Assembly (NCBI RefSeq): GCF_013520985.1
Contig: NZ_JACDTY010000024.1
Coordinates: 22,762-86,761, forward strand
DNA: 64,000 bases
Source of the DNA: Mesorhizobium neociceri
GTDB taxonomy: Bacteria > Pseudomonadota > Alphaproteobacteria > Rhizobiales > Rhizobiaceae
Direction of reading: 5' to 3'
Shown here: in pieces, positions 17,114 to 27,730 of the stretch
Layout of the letters: each line of letters begins with the position of its first letter
Numbering within the stretch: position 1 is the first letter of the stretch
The notes under the pieces: model-generated
The model's input: the letters and a program-made list of their open reading frames with translations, nothing else
The model's database searches: none
Told to the model about the DNA's origin: nothing
Made by a program: the position numbers and the translations under genes

Positions 17114-18103
17114 CTAGCCCAGTAGCCTCAGACGTTCGATGAAGCGCCCCTTGCCGGAATGACGCTCCCGAATGGCTTGCAGCCGGAGGCGAAATGCCTC
17201 GACAGTATCGTGTCTTTCGGCAAGCGTCTGCAGATCGAAAAGCAAGGCCGCCGCTTTGTGATAGCCGGCGGGATTGCTGCGGATGATTTCCTTTTCGATA
17301 TCCTCCCAGATACTTTCACCCCTGCGGTGAACGGCATCGAGCCGGAGCTGTCGGGCTTTCTCGGCGGCTTCGTCGCTTAGCCGCTGTTGCGCCGCGGCCA
17401 ATTCCGCCTTGGCATGCTCACGAGCCAGACGAATTGCAGCGGCACGATCCTGCAGGGTTGCGACAGTGCGTCGAGCCACCTCAGGCGCGCCATCGGGATG
17501 CATCGCCGCACCTTGCTCGGCAGCCGCTCGGACGAGATCGCGATCCACGCCGAAGAATTCGACGAACGCGTCCAGTGCGTCGGTCAGCGGCCCGATTCCC
17601 GGCATCGGCTCCGCTTCATCGGGTTTAACCGCGTCGATTTCGACGGCCATCAGCCAAAGCAGGTAGACAAGCCGAAGGTCGCCGGCCAGCAGGTCAACCC
17701 GCAGTGGCGCCAAGGCCGCCAGCCAACTGGAGTCATCCTCGTCCCCGTAGTCATGTTCCAGCTCTTCGCGCGCGATGCTCAAAATGACGTTCTCGCCGGT
17801 CATTGCGAGCGCGACGTCTTCGGCAGATCCGAGGATATCGCGTATGCGATCCTGATCGACCAGCCGGGCCGGCAGCTTGATCATCAGACGACGGGAGCCC
17901 CAGTTCGCCAGATAGAGGTGAAGATCGAACCAGCGCTCCATGAGCTTGTCCGGATCGCCCTTGAAATCACCCCACTCGTAGTAATTTGTGAAGCTGGTGG
18001 CGGTGATCCGCGCTCGTGACGACAGATCGCGCAGCGCCCGGCGATCCGCATTGCTGAGCGGCCGGTCGATCGCCTGAAACTCGTAATATTGATACTCGCT
18101 CAT
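17114..18103 (-). CDS. Conserved hypothetical protein
   Basis: A 329-residue soluble protein starting MSEYQYYEFQAIDRPLSNAD. The N-terminal two thirds are mixed alpha/beta and acidic. The last third (about 225-325) is highly charged, Ala/Arg/Glu-rich and probably coiled coil. I recognise no catalytic motif. It starts 2 bases after the stop of the upstream gene (18106-18510), so the two are probably co-transcribed and may act together. Confidence 0.75.
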   Translation of the reverse strand: MSEYQYYEFQAIDRPLSNADRRALRDLSSRARITATSFTNYYEWGDFKGDPDKLMERWFDLHLYLANWGSRRLMIKLPARLVDQDRIRDILGSAEDVALAMTGENVILSIAREELEHDYGDEDDSSWLAALAPLRVDLLAGDLRLVYLLWLMAVEIDAVKPDEAEPMPGIGPLTDALDAFVEFFGVDRDLVRAAAEQGAAMHPDGAPEVARRTVATLQDRAAAIRLAREHAKAELAAAQQRLSDEAAEKARQLRLDAVHRRGESIWEDIEKEIIRSNPAGYHKAAALLFDLQTLAERHDTVEAFRLRLQAIRERHSGKGRFIERLRLLG

Positions 18104-18105
18104 CG

Positions 18106-18510
18106 CTAGACAGGATGCAGGAGCTCGTCGGTTTCAAGGATCAGCAATGCCTTGGCGAGCGTTACATTCGTATAGAGCCGCCACCATTTGCCCGTATGCC
18201 GCATCCAGTAGATATCGAACCGGTCCGATCCGATGCGATCGAGTTTTGCAAAGGGTGCGTCGAACTCTTCACCGCGATTGTGCGACATGCCTGACCTGTA
18301 GCGCTGGATGAACCTGTAGCCACTCGCCCTCCAGGCACCGTGTAGATCGACCGTGTAATTCCACTCGTTGGGCCGGATTTCTGAGAGGAACCTTGGCTTC
18401 AAGACGTTCTGGATGAATGTCTCACAGGCCATGATGATTGCCTGCTTTTCTCGCGCTTCGACCGCCACGGGCCTTGTGCTCAGATCGATCCCTTGCTTGC
18501 TCCATGGCAT
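18106..18510 (-). CDS. Small conserved hypothetical protein (DUF3024-like)
   Basis: A 134-residue protein, taking ATG 18510 as start; the frame is open further upstream but would overlap the divergent gene's promoter. Features are an early helical part with ACETFIQNVLKPRFLSEIRP, then YRFIQRYRS, FDIYWMRHTGKWWRLYTN and a C-terminal helix. The W-rich IYWMR...KWWRLY pattern resembles DUF3024 proteins, but this is from memory. It is co-transcribed with the 329-residue unknown downstream and divergent from a third unknown at 18581. Confidence 0.65.
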   Translation of the reverse strand: MPWSKQGIDLSTRPVAVEAREKQAIIMACETFIQNVLKPRFLSEIRPNEWNYTVDLHGAWRASGYRFIQRYRSGMSHNRGEEFDAPFAKLDRIGSDRFDIYWMRHTGKWWRLYTNVTLAKALLILETDELLHPV

Positions 18511-18580
18511 GCGCTTGATCCACTCCCGTCTTGTTGATTTATATTCCCATCTTGTCCAGTGATTGCAAAGGCCAGCAAGC

Positions 18581-18970
18581 ATGAAACCGGAACAGCGGGC
18601 AAGGAAGTGGATCGAGAAGAAGGCCAAGAAAGGCGTGCGAAGCCACCCGGTGGGCACCATCGCCTTCTATGGTCCTGATGACAGCCGCGCCACCAAGGTG
18701 GCCGTCGCCATCCTCCCGGACAAGCAGTCCGACGCGAGCGAACTGCGTCGCTGGTTCACCGACACGGGCGATCTGCGCAAGGACGACACGATCTTTGTCG
18801 AAATCGCTGCGTTCCTGTGGGAGCAGGAAGTCCATTCAGTTGTCATGGTCGACAGAATCCTCGGTTGCCCGCATGAGGAAGGGATCGACTACCCGGAAGG
18901 CGGTGTCTGCCCGCAATGCCCCTATTGGGTGGGGCGGGATCGCTGGTCGGGCAAGTTGAAAGCGTACTGA
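18581..18970 (+). CDS. Conserved hypothetical protein with a Cys cluster
   Basis: A 129-residue protein starting MKPEQRARKWIEKKAKKG (ATG 18581; a TTG at 18563 is possible). The N-terminal part is basic. The C-terminal third has ILGCPHEEGIDYPEGGVCPQCPYW, with Cys-Pro-His and Cys-x2-Cys groups that could bind zinc. No family function is known to me. It is divergent from the DUF3024-like pair; the three may form one conserved neighbourhood. Confidence 0.7.
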   Translation: MKPEQRARKWIEKKAKKGVRSHPVGTIAFYGPDDSRATKVAVAILPDKQSDASELRRWFTDTGDLRKDDTIFVEIAAFLWEQEVHSVVMVDRILGCPHEEGIDYPEGGVCPQCPYWVGRDRWSGKLKAY

Positions 18971-19144
18971 TGCCCGATCAAAGCTTTAGTCCGGCAAAAG
19001 CGTCTCAGCCTTGAGCCTCTGACAAATGCGTCGCGATTGCCGGCCTGCCGCGTTCGTCTGCGCATTAAGTTGTATTTTCACCGGCTTCGATTGAACGCTA
19101 GGCTGGGCTGCCGATTGCCGCATGGGGTCGGTGTTGCCGTTCCT

Positions 19145-19933
19145 ATGCGCGCAGAGGCCCGCTTGAGCATTTTCGACAGATTTTCCCTGGCAGGGCGCGT
19201 GGCGCTGATCACCGGAGGTGGGCGCGGGCTTGGCTTCGAGATCGCGCGCGCCTTTGCCGAGGCCGGGGGCCATGTCGTTGTAACGGGACGCAACGCCGCA
19301 GCACTGGACGCCGCCGTCGCCGCCATTGTCAAAGGCGGTGGCAGCGCGCAGGCGGCGATCTTCGACATAGCGGACATTCAAGCAGGTCGCGCCGCGATCG
19401 CTGATATCCACAACGCCCGCGGCCACCTCGATATCCTCGTCAACAATGTCGGCGCCCGCGACAGGAGGCCGCTGGCCGCTTTCAACGACGACGCCATCCT
19501 CAATCTTATCCGGACGGATCTGTTGTCGGCGATCTCGCTATCGCGCGATGCGGCAGAGATCATGAAAGCTCAGGGACATGGCCGCCTGATCGCGGTGACC
19601 TCGATCGTCGGCGAGATGGCGCGGCCCGGCGATGCCATCTATCCCGTTGCCAAGCAGGGACTGACCGGGCTGATGCGCAGCATGGCTGTCGAGTACGGCG
19701 CATACGGGGTGACGAGCAATGCCATCGCGCCAGGAATGTTCGCTACCGAGACCAATGCCGCACTGGCGGAAAATCCTGACATGGTCGCCTTCGCCCGCCA
19801 GCGGGTTCCGCTGCAGCGCTGGGGGCGGCCGGATGAAATCGCCGGCGCCGCCCTTTTCCTTGCCAGCGATGCAGCCTCCTTCGTCAACGGACATGTCTTG
19901 ACTGTCGATGGCGGCATGTCCGTGCAGATGTGA
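19145..19933 (+). CDS. Short-chain dehydrogenase/reductase (gluconate 5-dehydrogenase-like)
   Basis: 262 residues from ATG 19145. Classical SDR motifs are present: TGGGRGLG for NAD(P) binding, NNVG, the catalytic Ser in VTSIVGE, YPVAK (YxxxK), and the C-terminal ASFVNGHVLTVDGGMSVQM. It oxidises or reduces a hydroxyl/keto substrate; similarity to gluconate 5-dehydrogenases is suggestive but the substrate is not determined. It is convergent with recQ, 19 bases apart. Confidence 0.9.
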   Translation: MRAEARLSIFDRFSLAGRVALITGGGRGLGFEIARAFAEAGGHVVVTGRNAAALDAAVAAIVKGGGSAQAAIFDIADIQAGRAAIADIHNARGHLDILVNNVGARDRRPLAAFNDDAILNLIRTDLLSAISLSRDAAEIMKAQGHGRLIAVTSIVGEMARPGDAIYPVAKQGLTGLMRSMAVEYGAYGVTSNAIAPGMFATETNAALAENPDMVAFARQRVPLQRWGRPDEIAGAALFLASDAASFVNGHVLTVDGGMSVQM

Positions 19934-19952
19934 CGGCTGCCCCGGCAGGTCT

Positions 19953-21779
<1,827 letters not shown>

Positions 21780-21983
21780 CACGGATGTTTCGATCGGCCG
21801 CCCGAAGCAGCGGCATGGGGCAACGATTAGCGCAGCCCCCGTCCGACCACAACAAGCAGCAGCAACATCCCACCGATGATCGACCTGGCTGGCGCTGTTA
21901 AACCTATCTTCACCATGTTGCGACACCGTCTAAACCCTGCGGCAATGTTTCGAGTACCGCTGCGCCATGAGCGCACAGGCAAC

Positions 21984-22013
21984 AAACCCGCGCCTTCCAG
22001 GAGGCGCGGGTTT
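21984..22013 (-). terminator. Terminator of the uronate operon
   Basis: AAACCCGCGCC (21984-21994) pairs with GGCGCGGGTTT (22003-22013) around an 8-base loop, an 11-bp stem. It lies 30 bases past the kdgF stop on the minus strand and is followed there by TGTT; it carries T residues on both strands and may also block reading toward the operon. Confidence 0.7.
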
Positions 22014-22042
22014 TCCGTTTCTGGAACGGGTTGAAAAAGGGC

Positions 22043-22381
22043 TCAGGCCAGGAAATCGGCACGGTGCGGGGTAAAACTGTCGACCAGGCGCCCGGCCTCC
22101 AGTGCCTTGACGCCGTGCACCAGATTGGACGGCACGATGAAGCTGCCGCCGGTCTCGATGATCTCGGTGCGGCCGTCTATGGTCACCTCGAAGCGACCTT
22201 CGGCGACATAGCTTGCCTGGACATGCGGGTGCGAATGCAGTGCACCAACGCCGCCCTTGTCGAAACCGAACTCGACCATCATCAGCTCGTCTGTATGCAA
22301 AAGAACGCGGCGTCTGTTGCCGTCCGGTGTCGGTGTCCAGGCGCTCTCGCCTGGATGGGCGAAAATCTTGGCTTCCGTCAT
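22043..22381 (-). CDS. kdgF: Cupin protein, KdgF-like
   Basis: A 112-residue single cupin. Metal ligands are seen in HSHPHVQASYVAEGRFEV (His, His, then a Gln/Glu position) and the second cupin motif is around PSNLVHGVKAL. KdgF promotes conversion of unsaturated uronate released from pectin or alginate oligomers into the linear keto form used by KduI. Its place 10 bases after kduD at the end of the uronate operon supports this over a generic cupin. A terminator follows at 21984-22013. Confidence 0.82.
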   Translation of the reverse strand: MTEAKIFAHPGESAWTPTPDGNRRRVLLHTDELMMVEFGFDKGGVGALHSHPHVQASYVAEGRFEVTIDGRTEIIETGGSFIVPSNLVHGVKALEAGRLVDSFTPHRADFLA

Positions 22382-22391
22382 GACCGTCTCC

Positions 22392-23159
22392 TCATCGCGC
22401 CAGCCAGCCGCCGTCGACCGGAACCACCGCGCCATGCATATAGTCCGACGCCGGCGCCAGCAGGAACACGGCGGCGTCGCCAATGTCTTCCGGCCCGCCC
22501 CAGCGGCCGGCCGGGATACGCGCCAGTATGGCGGCGCTGCGGTCGGGATCGGCCCGCAACGCCTCGGTGTTGTTGGTTTCGATATAACCGGGCGCAATGG
22601 CGTTGACGTTGATGCCCTTTGCCGCCCATTCGCACGCGAGCAGCCTTGTGACGCCGAGAGCGCCATGCTTCGACGCGGTGTAGGAGGCGACGCGGATGCC
22701 GCCCTGGAAACTCAGCACCGAGGCGATGTTGACGATCTTGCCGCGCCGGCGCGGCTCTGCCAGAACGTGTCTGGCGAAGCTCTGGCTGAGGAAGAACAGC
22801 GTCTTCAGATTGACGTCGATGACGTCGTCCCAGTCGGCCTCGGAGAAGTCGACCGCGTCGGCGCGCCGGATGATGCCGGCATTGTTGACCAGCCCATCGA
22901 TTGGCCCTGTCTGTTCCCAGACCTGGTCGAGCATGGCCTTGGCGGCGGCATGATCGGCGAGATCGCACCGTACGGCCTTGAACTGCCCGCCGGCCTCGCT
23001 GACCTTTTGTTGCGTGTCGTCCATCGCCGAGCGGCCGACGCCGACCACAATGCCGCCGGCGCGCGCGATCGAGACGGCGATGCCCTGGCCGATGCCGGTA
23101 TTGGCGCCGGTGACCAGGATGCGTTTGCCGGCCAGGTTGAAAGCGGAAGGGCCGCTCAA
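22392..23159 (-). CDS. kduD: 2-dehydro-3-deoxy-D-gluconate 5-dehydrogenase
   Basis: A 255-residue classical SDR. Motifs: VTGANTGIGQGIAVSIARAG, LVNNAGI, and the catalytic YTASKHG (YxxxK). KduD reduces 2,5-diketo-3-deoxygluconate to 2-keto-3-deoxygluconate (KDG) in pectin-fragment breakdown. It overlaps the kduI stop by 4 bases (ATGA), showing translational coupling, and precedes kdgF. Confidence 0.94.
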   Translation of the reverse strand: MSGPSAFNLAGKRILVTGANTGIGQGIAVSIARAGGIVVGVGRSAMDDTQQKVSEAGGQFKAVRCDLADHAAAKAMLDQVWEQTGPIDGLVNNAGIIRRADAVDFSEADWDDVIDVNLKTLFFLSQSFARHVLAEPRRRGKIVNIASVLSFQGGIRVASYTASKHGALGVTRLLACEWAAKGINVNAIAPGYIETNNTEALRADPDRSAAILARIPAGRWGGPEDIGDAAVFLLAPASDYMHGAVVPVDGGWLAR

Positions 23160-24013
23160 CGCAGTTCGCCCAGCGGCACCGGGTCGACATCGGTATAGTC
23201 GACATTGTCGCCGGCCATCGCCCAGATGAAGGCGTAGTTGGAGGTGCCGGCGCCCGAATGGATCGACCAGCCCGGCGACAGCACCGCCTCTTCATTGGCC
23301 ATCACCAGATGACGGGTTTCGTCCGGCTCGCCCATGAAATGGAAGACGCGCGCCGTTTCGGCCAAGTCGAAATAGAGATAGGCCTCCATGCGTCGGTCAT
23401 GCACATGGCAAGGGATGGTGTTCCACACCGAGCCCGCCGCCAGTTGGGTCATGCCGACCACCAGCTGGCAGGTCTTGACGCCATCGGCATGGATGAACTG
23501 GAAGATCGAGCGTTCGTTGCAGGTCTCCTTGCTGCCGAGATCGAGACGCTTGGCATCGCCGATGCGGATCAGCCGGGTCGGATACGTATGATGCGCGGGT
23601 GCGCTGAGCAGATAGAACTTGGCCGGGACATCTTTGTTCGCAGACGTGAACGACACATCGGTGCTGCCCATGCCGAGATAGAGCATGTCGCGCGCCTGCA
23701 ATGGATGAGTCTCGCCATTTGCCGTCACCGAGCCCGTGCCGCCAATGTTGACGATGATCAGCTCGCGGCGGTCGAGAAAATTCTTGGTCCCCGTCGGCTT
23801 GATCGCTTCCAGCGGCAGCGGTTCCGCCACCGGCACGGCGCCGCCGACGATCATGCGGTCATAATGGGTGTAGGTCAGACTGACGCGTCCTGGCTGGAAC
23901 AGGTCGTCAATATGGAAATTGTGCCGCAGTTCGTCGGTGCCCATGGAGGCCGCGGCGACGGGGTCGATGGCGAAACGCGAGGTAAAATCGGTATGCGGGT
24001 GACTTTGAGTCAT
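23156..24013 (-). CDS. kduI: 5-dehydro-4-deoxy-D-glucuronate isomerase
   Basis: 285 residues, full length. It has the KduI signature MGTDELRHNFHIDDLF near the N-terminus and the zinc-site region IPCHVHDRRMEAYLYFDL (two His and a Glu). It converts 5-keto-4-deoxyuronate to 2,5-diketo-3-deoxygluconate in the cytoplasm, the step before KduD. The start is supported by GGAG 5 bases upstream. Operon member between the regulator and kduD. Confidence 0.96.
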   Translation of the reverse strand: MTQSHPHTDFTSRFAIDPVAAASMGTDELRHNFHIDDLFQPGRVSLTYTHYDRMIVGGAVPVAEPLPLEAIKPTGTKNFLDRRELIIVNIGGTGSVTANGETHPLQARDMLYLGMGSTDVSFTSANKDVPAKFYLLSAPAHHTYPTRLIRIGDAKRLDLGSKETCNERSIFQFIHADGVKTCQLVVGMTQLAAGSVWNTIPCHVHDRRMEAYLYFDLAETARVFHFMGEPDETRHLVMANEEAVLSPGWSIHSGAGTSNYAFIWAMAGDNVDYTDVDPVPLGELR

Positions 24014-24033
24014 TGCTGCTCCAGCTGAAATGG

Positions 24034-24810
24034 TTATTCGGTTTCCGAGGCCCTGACCGAGTCGGCATAAAACACCTGGCGGGCGTGCAGGCGCTCGCGA
24101 TAGCGCTGCTGGCTGGCGGTGAGATGGGCGCGCATCGCCTCGCGCGCGGCTTCGGCGTCGCCTGACGTGATCGCATTCAGGATCACCAGATGCTCGCGCT
24201 GCAGACCGCGCTGATAGCTGTCGGACTGCACCAGTTCGGTCGACCAGGGCGAGGTGACGTCGCAGGGAATGGCGCGGCGTCCCAGCACGTCGAGCATCTC
24301 GACATAGAACGGGTTGTTGGTGGCGCTGGCGATGGCCCGGTGGAAGGCGAGATCGGCCGGACCGGTCGGCTCGCTGTTGAGCAGTAGCCGTTCGAACTCG
24401 AAGAAGGCTTCCTGGATCGCCGCTTCCTGCGCCGCGTTGCGGCGGATGGCGGCGAGCCCGGCCGATTCGATCTCGACCGCCAAGCGCACTTCGAGCACGT
24501 TGAGCGCGATCGAATCCTTGCTGCCCATGTCGGCGGCGAGCGCACCGAACATCGTCGAGATGTGTTCGGTGACGAACACGCCGGCGCCCTGGCGCGCCTC
24601 GACCAGGCCGTCGGCGGCGAGCTTGGCCAACGCTTCGCGGATGACGGTGCGGCTGACGCCGAAGGTCTCGGTCAACTGGCCCTCGGTCGGCAATTTGTGG
24701 CCAGGCAGGATGTCGCCCGCCTGCAGCTGCTTGCGGATCGCCGCGACAACGGTCTCCGACAGTTTGGGCTTTCTCTCGACTCTCAGATCAACAGCGCTAT
24801 CCGATGCCAT
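24034..24810 (-). CDS. GntR/FadR-subfamily transcriptional regulator
   Basis: 258 residues from ATG 24810, which has GGAGG 5 bases upstream; a GTG at 24816 touches that site and is less likely. The N-terminal winged helix includes LPTEGQLTETFGVSRTVIRE and GLVEARQGAGVFV; the C-terminal part is an all-helical FCD ligand domain with a His/Asp metal-site pattern. Its place inside the uronate operon suggests a UxuR/KdgR-like repressor sensing a uronate or KDG, autoregulated with the operon. The candidate operator is at 29192-29216. Confidence 0.9.
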   Translation of the reverse strand: MASDSAVDLRVERKPKLSETVVAAIRKQLQAGDILPGHKLPTEGQLTETFGVSRTVIREALAKLAADGLVEARQGAGVFVTEHISTMFGALAADMGSKDSIALNVLEVRLAVEIESAGLAAIRRNAAQEAAIQEAFFEFERLLLNSEPTGPADLAFHRAIASATNNPFYVEMLDVLGRRAIPCDVTSPWSTELVQSDSYQRGLQREHLVILNAITSGDAEAAREAMRAHLTASQQRYRERLHARQVFYADSVRASETE

Positions 24811-24850
24811 GATCACCTCCTGGTGGAAAACCCTTAGTGGAACAGGCCCC

Positions 24851-26131
24851 TTAGTGGAAAAGACTTGGCAGCCACAATGATATTTCCGGTATGTAAGTGA
24901 CCAGCATCAACACCGCGAAGGCCGCGCCGTAGAATGGCCAAATGGAGCGCATTGCCGTCCAGATCGGGATGCGGCCGATGGCGCAGCTGACGAACAGCAC
25001 AGCACCGACCGGCGGCGTGCACAGGCCAATGCCGAGATTAAGGATCAGGATGACGCCGAAATGCACGGGATCGACGCCATAGGCCATGACCACCGGCAGG
25101 AAGATCGGCGTGGTGATGATGATCAGCGGCGACATGTCCATGAACGTACCGAGGATGAGCAGCACGACGTTGATCAAAAGCAGGATGACCAGCTTGTTGT
25201 CCGACACCGATTGCAGGAAGGCGACGAGCGCTGCCGGCACCTTGAGATAGGCGAGCAGCCAGCCGAATGCGGCCGCGCAACCGATGATCATCAACACCAT
25301 CGCCGTCGTACGCACGGCCGCCGTGGTTGCGGCAACGAAGTCGTTCCAGCTCATCGAACGATAGATGATCAGCGTCACCAGGAAGGCATAGACGATGGCG
25401 ATGCAGGAGCTTTCGGTGGCGGTGAAGATGCCGGAGCGCACGCCGCCGAAGATGATCGCGATCAGAACCAGGCCGGGTATAGCGGCGACGAGCAGCTGCA
25501 GCGCCCTGCCGAAGCCTGCGAAGGGTTCGGTCGGATAGCCGCGGCAGCTGGCGACCCAATAGGCGGTGATCATCAGCGACAGCGCCAGCAGCAGGCCTGG
25601 AATGACGCCGGCGGTGAACAGGTCGGCGATCGAGATGCGGCCGCCCGCCGAGATCGAATAGATGATCATGTTGTGCGACGGCGGGATGAGCAGCGCGATG
25701 ATGGCGCCGACCGAAGTGATGTTGACGGCATAGTCGATGCCGTAGCCGCGCGCTTTCATCTGCGGGATCATCAGTCCGCCGACCGCGGACGCGTCGGCCA
25801 CGGCCGAGCCGGAAATGCCGCCGAACATGGTGGAGGCCGCGATGTTGACCTGGCCGAGGCCGCCGCGCAGATGCCCGACCAGCGAGCCGGCCAGCGCCAC
25901 CAGGCGGGCGGCAATGCCGCCGCGCACCATCAGGTCGCCGGCAAAGATGAAGAACGGAATGGCCATCAGCGAAAACACGCTGACGCCGGAATTCAGTCGT
26001 TGGAAGACGACCACCGGCGGCAAGCCGAGCACGATGATTGTTGCGAAGCTGGCGACGCCGAGGCAGAACGCGATCGGCGTGCCGATGATCAGCAGGAAAA
26101 CGAAGACGCCGAACAGAACCATCAGTGCCAT
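24851..26131 (-). CDS. dctM: TRAP transporter large permease (DctM)
   Basis: A 426-residue protein with about twelve hydrophobic segments and TRAP large-subunit signatures: GTPIAFCLGVA near the start, FGGISGSAVADASAVGG, and GLCTPPVGAVLFV near the end. It forms the ion-driven import channel with the small subunit. It overlaps dctQ by one base (TAATG). Substrate is probably a uronate or oligouronide, from context. Confidence 0.95.
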   Translation of the reverse strand: MALMVLFGVFVFLLIIGTPIAFCLGVASFATIIVLGLPPVVVFQRLNSGVSVFSLMAIPFFIFAGDLMVRGGIAARLVALAGSLVGHLRGGLGQVNIAASTMFGGISGSAVADASAVGGLMIPQMKARGYGIDYAVNITSVGAIIALLIPPSHNMIIYSISAGGRISIADLFTAGVIPGLLLALSLMITAYWVASCRGYPTEPFAGFGRALQLLVAAIPGLVLIAIIFGGVRSGIFTATESSCIAIVYAFLVTLIIYRSMSWNDFVAATTAAVRTTAMVLMIIGCAAAFGWLLAYLKVPAALVAFLQSVSDNKLVILLLINVVLLILGTFMDMSPLIIITTPIFLPVVMAYGVDPVHFGVILILNLGIGLCTPPVGAVLFVSCAIGRIPIWTAMRSIWPFYGAAFAVLMLVTYIPEISLWLPSLFH

Positions 26132-26718
26132 TAAAGACCCTCCTCGCCCGTGGCGTACTGGTCGGCATCGACAGGCAGGCCGGCAAATCGCCCGGCCAGC
26201 CGCTCGAGCGAAAACAGACAGACAAGTGCGCCGCCCAGGATGACCGGCAGGAAGCTGACGCCACCGGGCAGCATGAGCGACGGCATCACCGTGTTCCAGG
26301 TCAGCCTTGTCAGCTGAATGCCGTAAATGATCATGCCGGCGCCGAAAGCCAGCACGACGATGTCCGAGATGCTGCGCAACACCGCCTTGGCCGAAGGCGG
26401 CAGAAAATAGAGCAGTACGTCGAAGCCGAGATGGGTGCGCTCACGCACGCCGACCGCAGCCCCCAGAAAAATGAACCAGCCCATCAAAAGGACCGAGAAA
26501 GCCTCGGTCCAGCTCGGCGAACGGTTGAGAACATAGCGCGAGAACACCTGCCAGAAGATAATGACCGTCATCAGCGTAAGACCCGCGCCGCTGACCCACA
26601 GTGCCAGCCGGGCGAGGCCCGCCAGCATGCGCTCGACGCTCAGCCAGAAGGTGTTCAGCTGCCTGGGAGGTGGCGCGGATTGAGCCGCGCCACCCGATGT
26701 CTCGTCCGTTCTGGTCAT
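26131..26718 (-). CDS. dctQ: TRAP transporter small permease (DctQ)
   Basis: 195 residues with four membrane segments, the first around LARLALWVSGAGLTLMTVII, the normal DctQ topology. The motif WTEAFSVLLMGWFIFLGAA is typical. It pairs with DctM in the inner membrane. The first ~25 residues are a Pro/Ala-rich cytoplasmic tail. It overlaps dctP by 4 bases and dctM by one base. Confidence 0.93.
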   Translation of the reverse strand: MTRTDETSGGAAQSAPPPRQLNTFWLSVERMLAGLARLALWVSGAGLTLMTVIIFWQVFSRYVLNRSPSWTEAFSVLLMGWFIFLGAAVGVRERTHLGFDVLLYFLPPSAKAVLRSISDIVVLAFGAGMIIYGIQLTRLTWNTVMPSLMLPGGVSFLPVILGGALVCLFSLERLAGRFAGLPVDADQYATGEEGL

Positions 26719-27692
26719 TTCGTGGCCTGGATGCGGGCGGCGAGGTCCTTGAGTTCCGGCGTCGACAGATACTTGTCATAGACCGGCTTCATGGCGTCGA
26801 TCAGCGGCTGCTTGTCGATCTCGCTGACCTTGACACTGGCCTTCTCGACGATGTCGCGCGACTTCTTCTCCTGCGCGTCCCAAAGCTCACGCATCTTGAC
26901 GACGCTGTCCTTGGCCGCCTGGCGCACGATCGCCTGGTCTTCCGGCGTCAGCTTGTCCCAGCTCGCCTTCGACATCACCAGCACTTCCGGCACGATCTGG
27001 TGCTGGTCCATCGTGTAGTGCTTGGCGACTTCATAATGCTTGGCGGATTCGAAGCTCGGCCAGTTGTTCTCGGCGCCGTCGATGACGCCGGTCTGCAAGG
27101 CCGAGTAGACCTCACCATAGGCCATTGGCGTCGCATTGGCGCCGAGCGCATTGACCATGTCGACGAACACGTCGGATTGGATGACGCGGAACTTCATGCC
27201 CTTCATGTCGGCCATCGAGGTGATGTCCTTCTTGGTGTTGTAGAAGGAGCGGGCGCCGGAATCGTAGAAGGCAAGGCCGACGAGATTGTGCGGCTCGAAA
27301 GCCTTCAGGATCTCGTCGCCGATCGGCCCGTCCATGACATGGCGCATATGTTCGACGGAGCGGAACATGTATGGCAGCGACGGCACAGCGGTCTCCGGCA
27401 CGATGCCGTTGAACGGTCCCATCGAAACGCGGTTCAAATCGATGACGCCGGTCTGCGTCTGTTCGATCGTGTCCTTTTCCTCGCCGAGCTGCGCCGAGTG
27501 ATAGACCTCGACGGAGTAGCGGCCCGCGGTACGCTCCTTGATCAGCTCACCCATATATTTGACCGCCTCGACGGTCGGGTAGCCATCGGGGTGGGTGTCC
27601 GACGAGCGCAGGACCGTTTGCGCGGCAGCCGATCCAATCATCAAAGTGCCGATGGCGAATGTCGCCGCCATCAATTTCGAAAAATGCAACAT
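26715..27692 (-). CDS. dctP: TRAP transporter substrate-binding protein (DctP), uronate type by context
   Basis: A 325-residue periplasmic protein with a signal peptide (MLHFSKLMAATFAIGTLMIG, cleavage near SAAAQ). The core has GMKFRVIQSDVFVDM, with the conserved Arg that binds the ligand carboxylate, and GVIDGAENNWPSF, a DctP signature. It captures an acidic substrate for the DctQM permease; genes around it point to glucuronate, galacturonate or unsaturated digalacturonate. AGGGAGG lies 9 bases before the start. Confidence 0.95.
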   Translation of the reverse strand: MLHFSKLMAATFAIGTLMIGSAAAQTVLRSSDTHPDGYPTVEAVKYMGELIKERTAGRYSVEVYHSAQLGEEKDTIEQTQTGVIDLNRVSMGPFNGIVPETAVPSLPYMFRSVEHMRHVMDGPIGDEILKAFEPHNLVGLAFYDSGARSFYNTKKDITSMADMKGMKFRVIQSDVFVDMVNALGANATPMAYGEVYSALQTGVIDGAENNWPSFESAKHYEVAKHYTMDQHQIVPEVLVMSKASWDKLTPEDQAIVRQAAKDSVVKMRELWDAQEKKSRDIVEKASVKVSEIDKQPLIDAMKPVYDKYLSTPELKDLAARIQATK

Positions 27693-27730
27693 GACTGTCT
27701 TCCTCCCTTTTAAAAATCAGGGCGCCCGGC

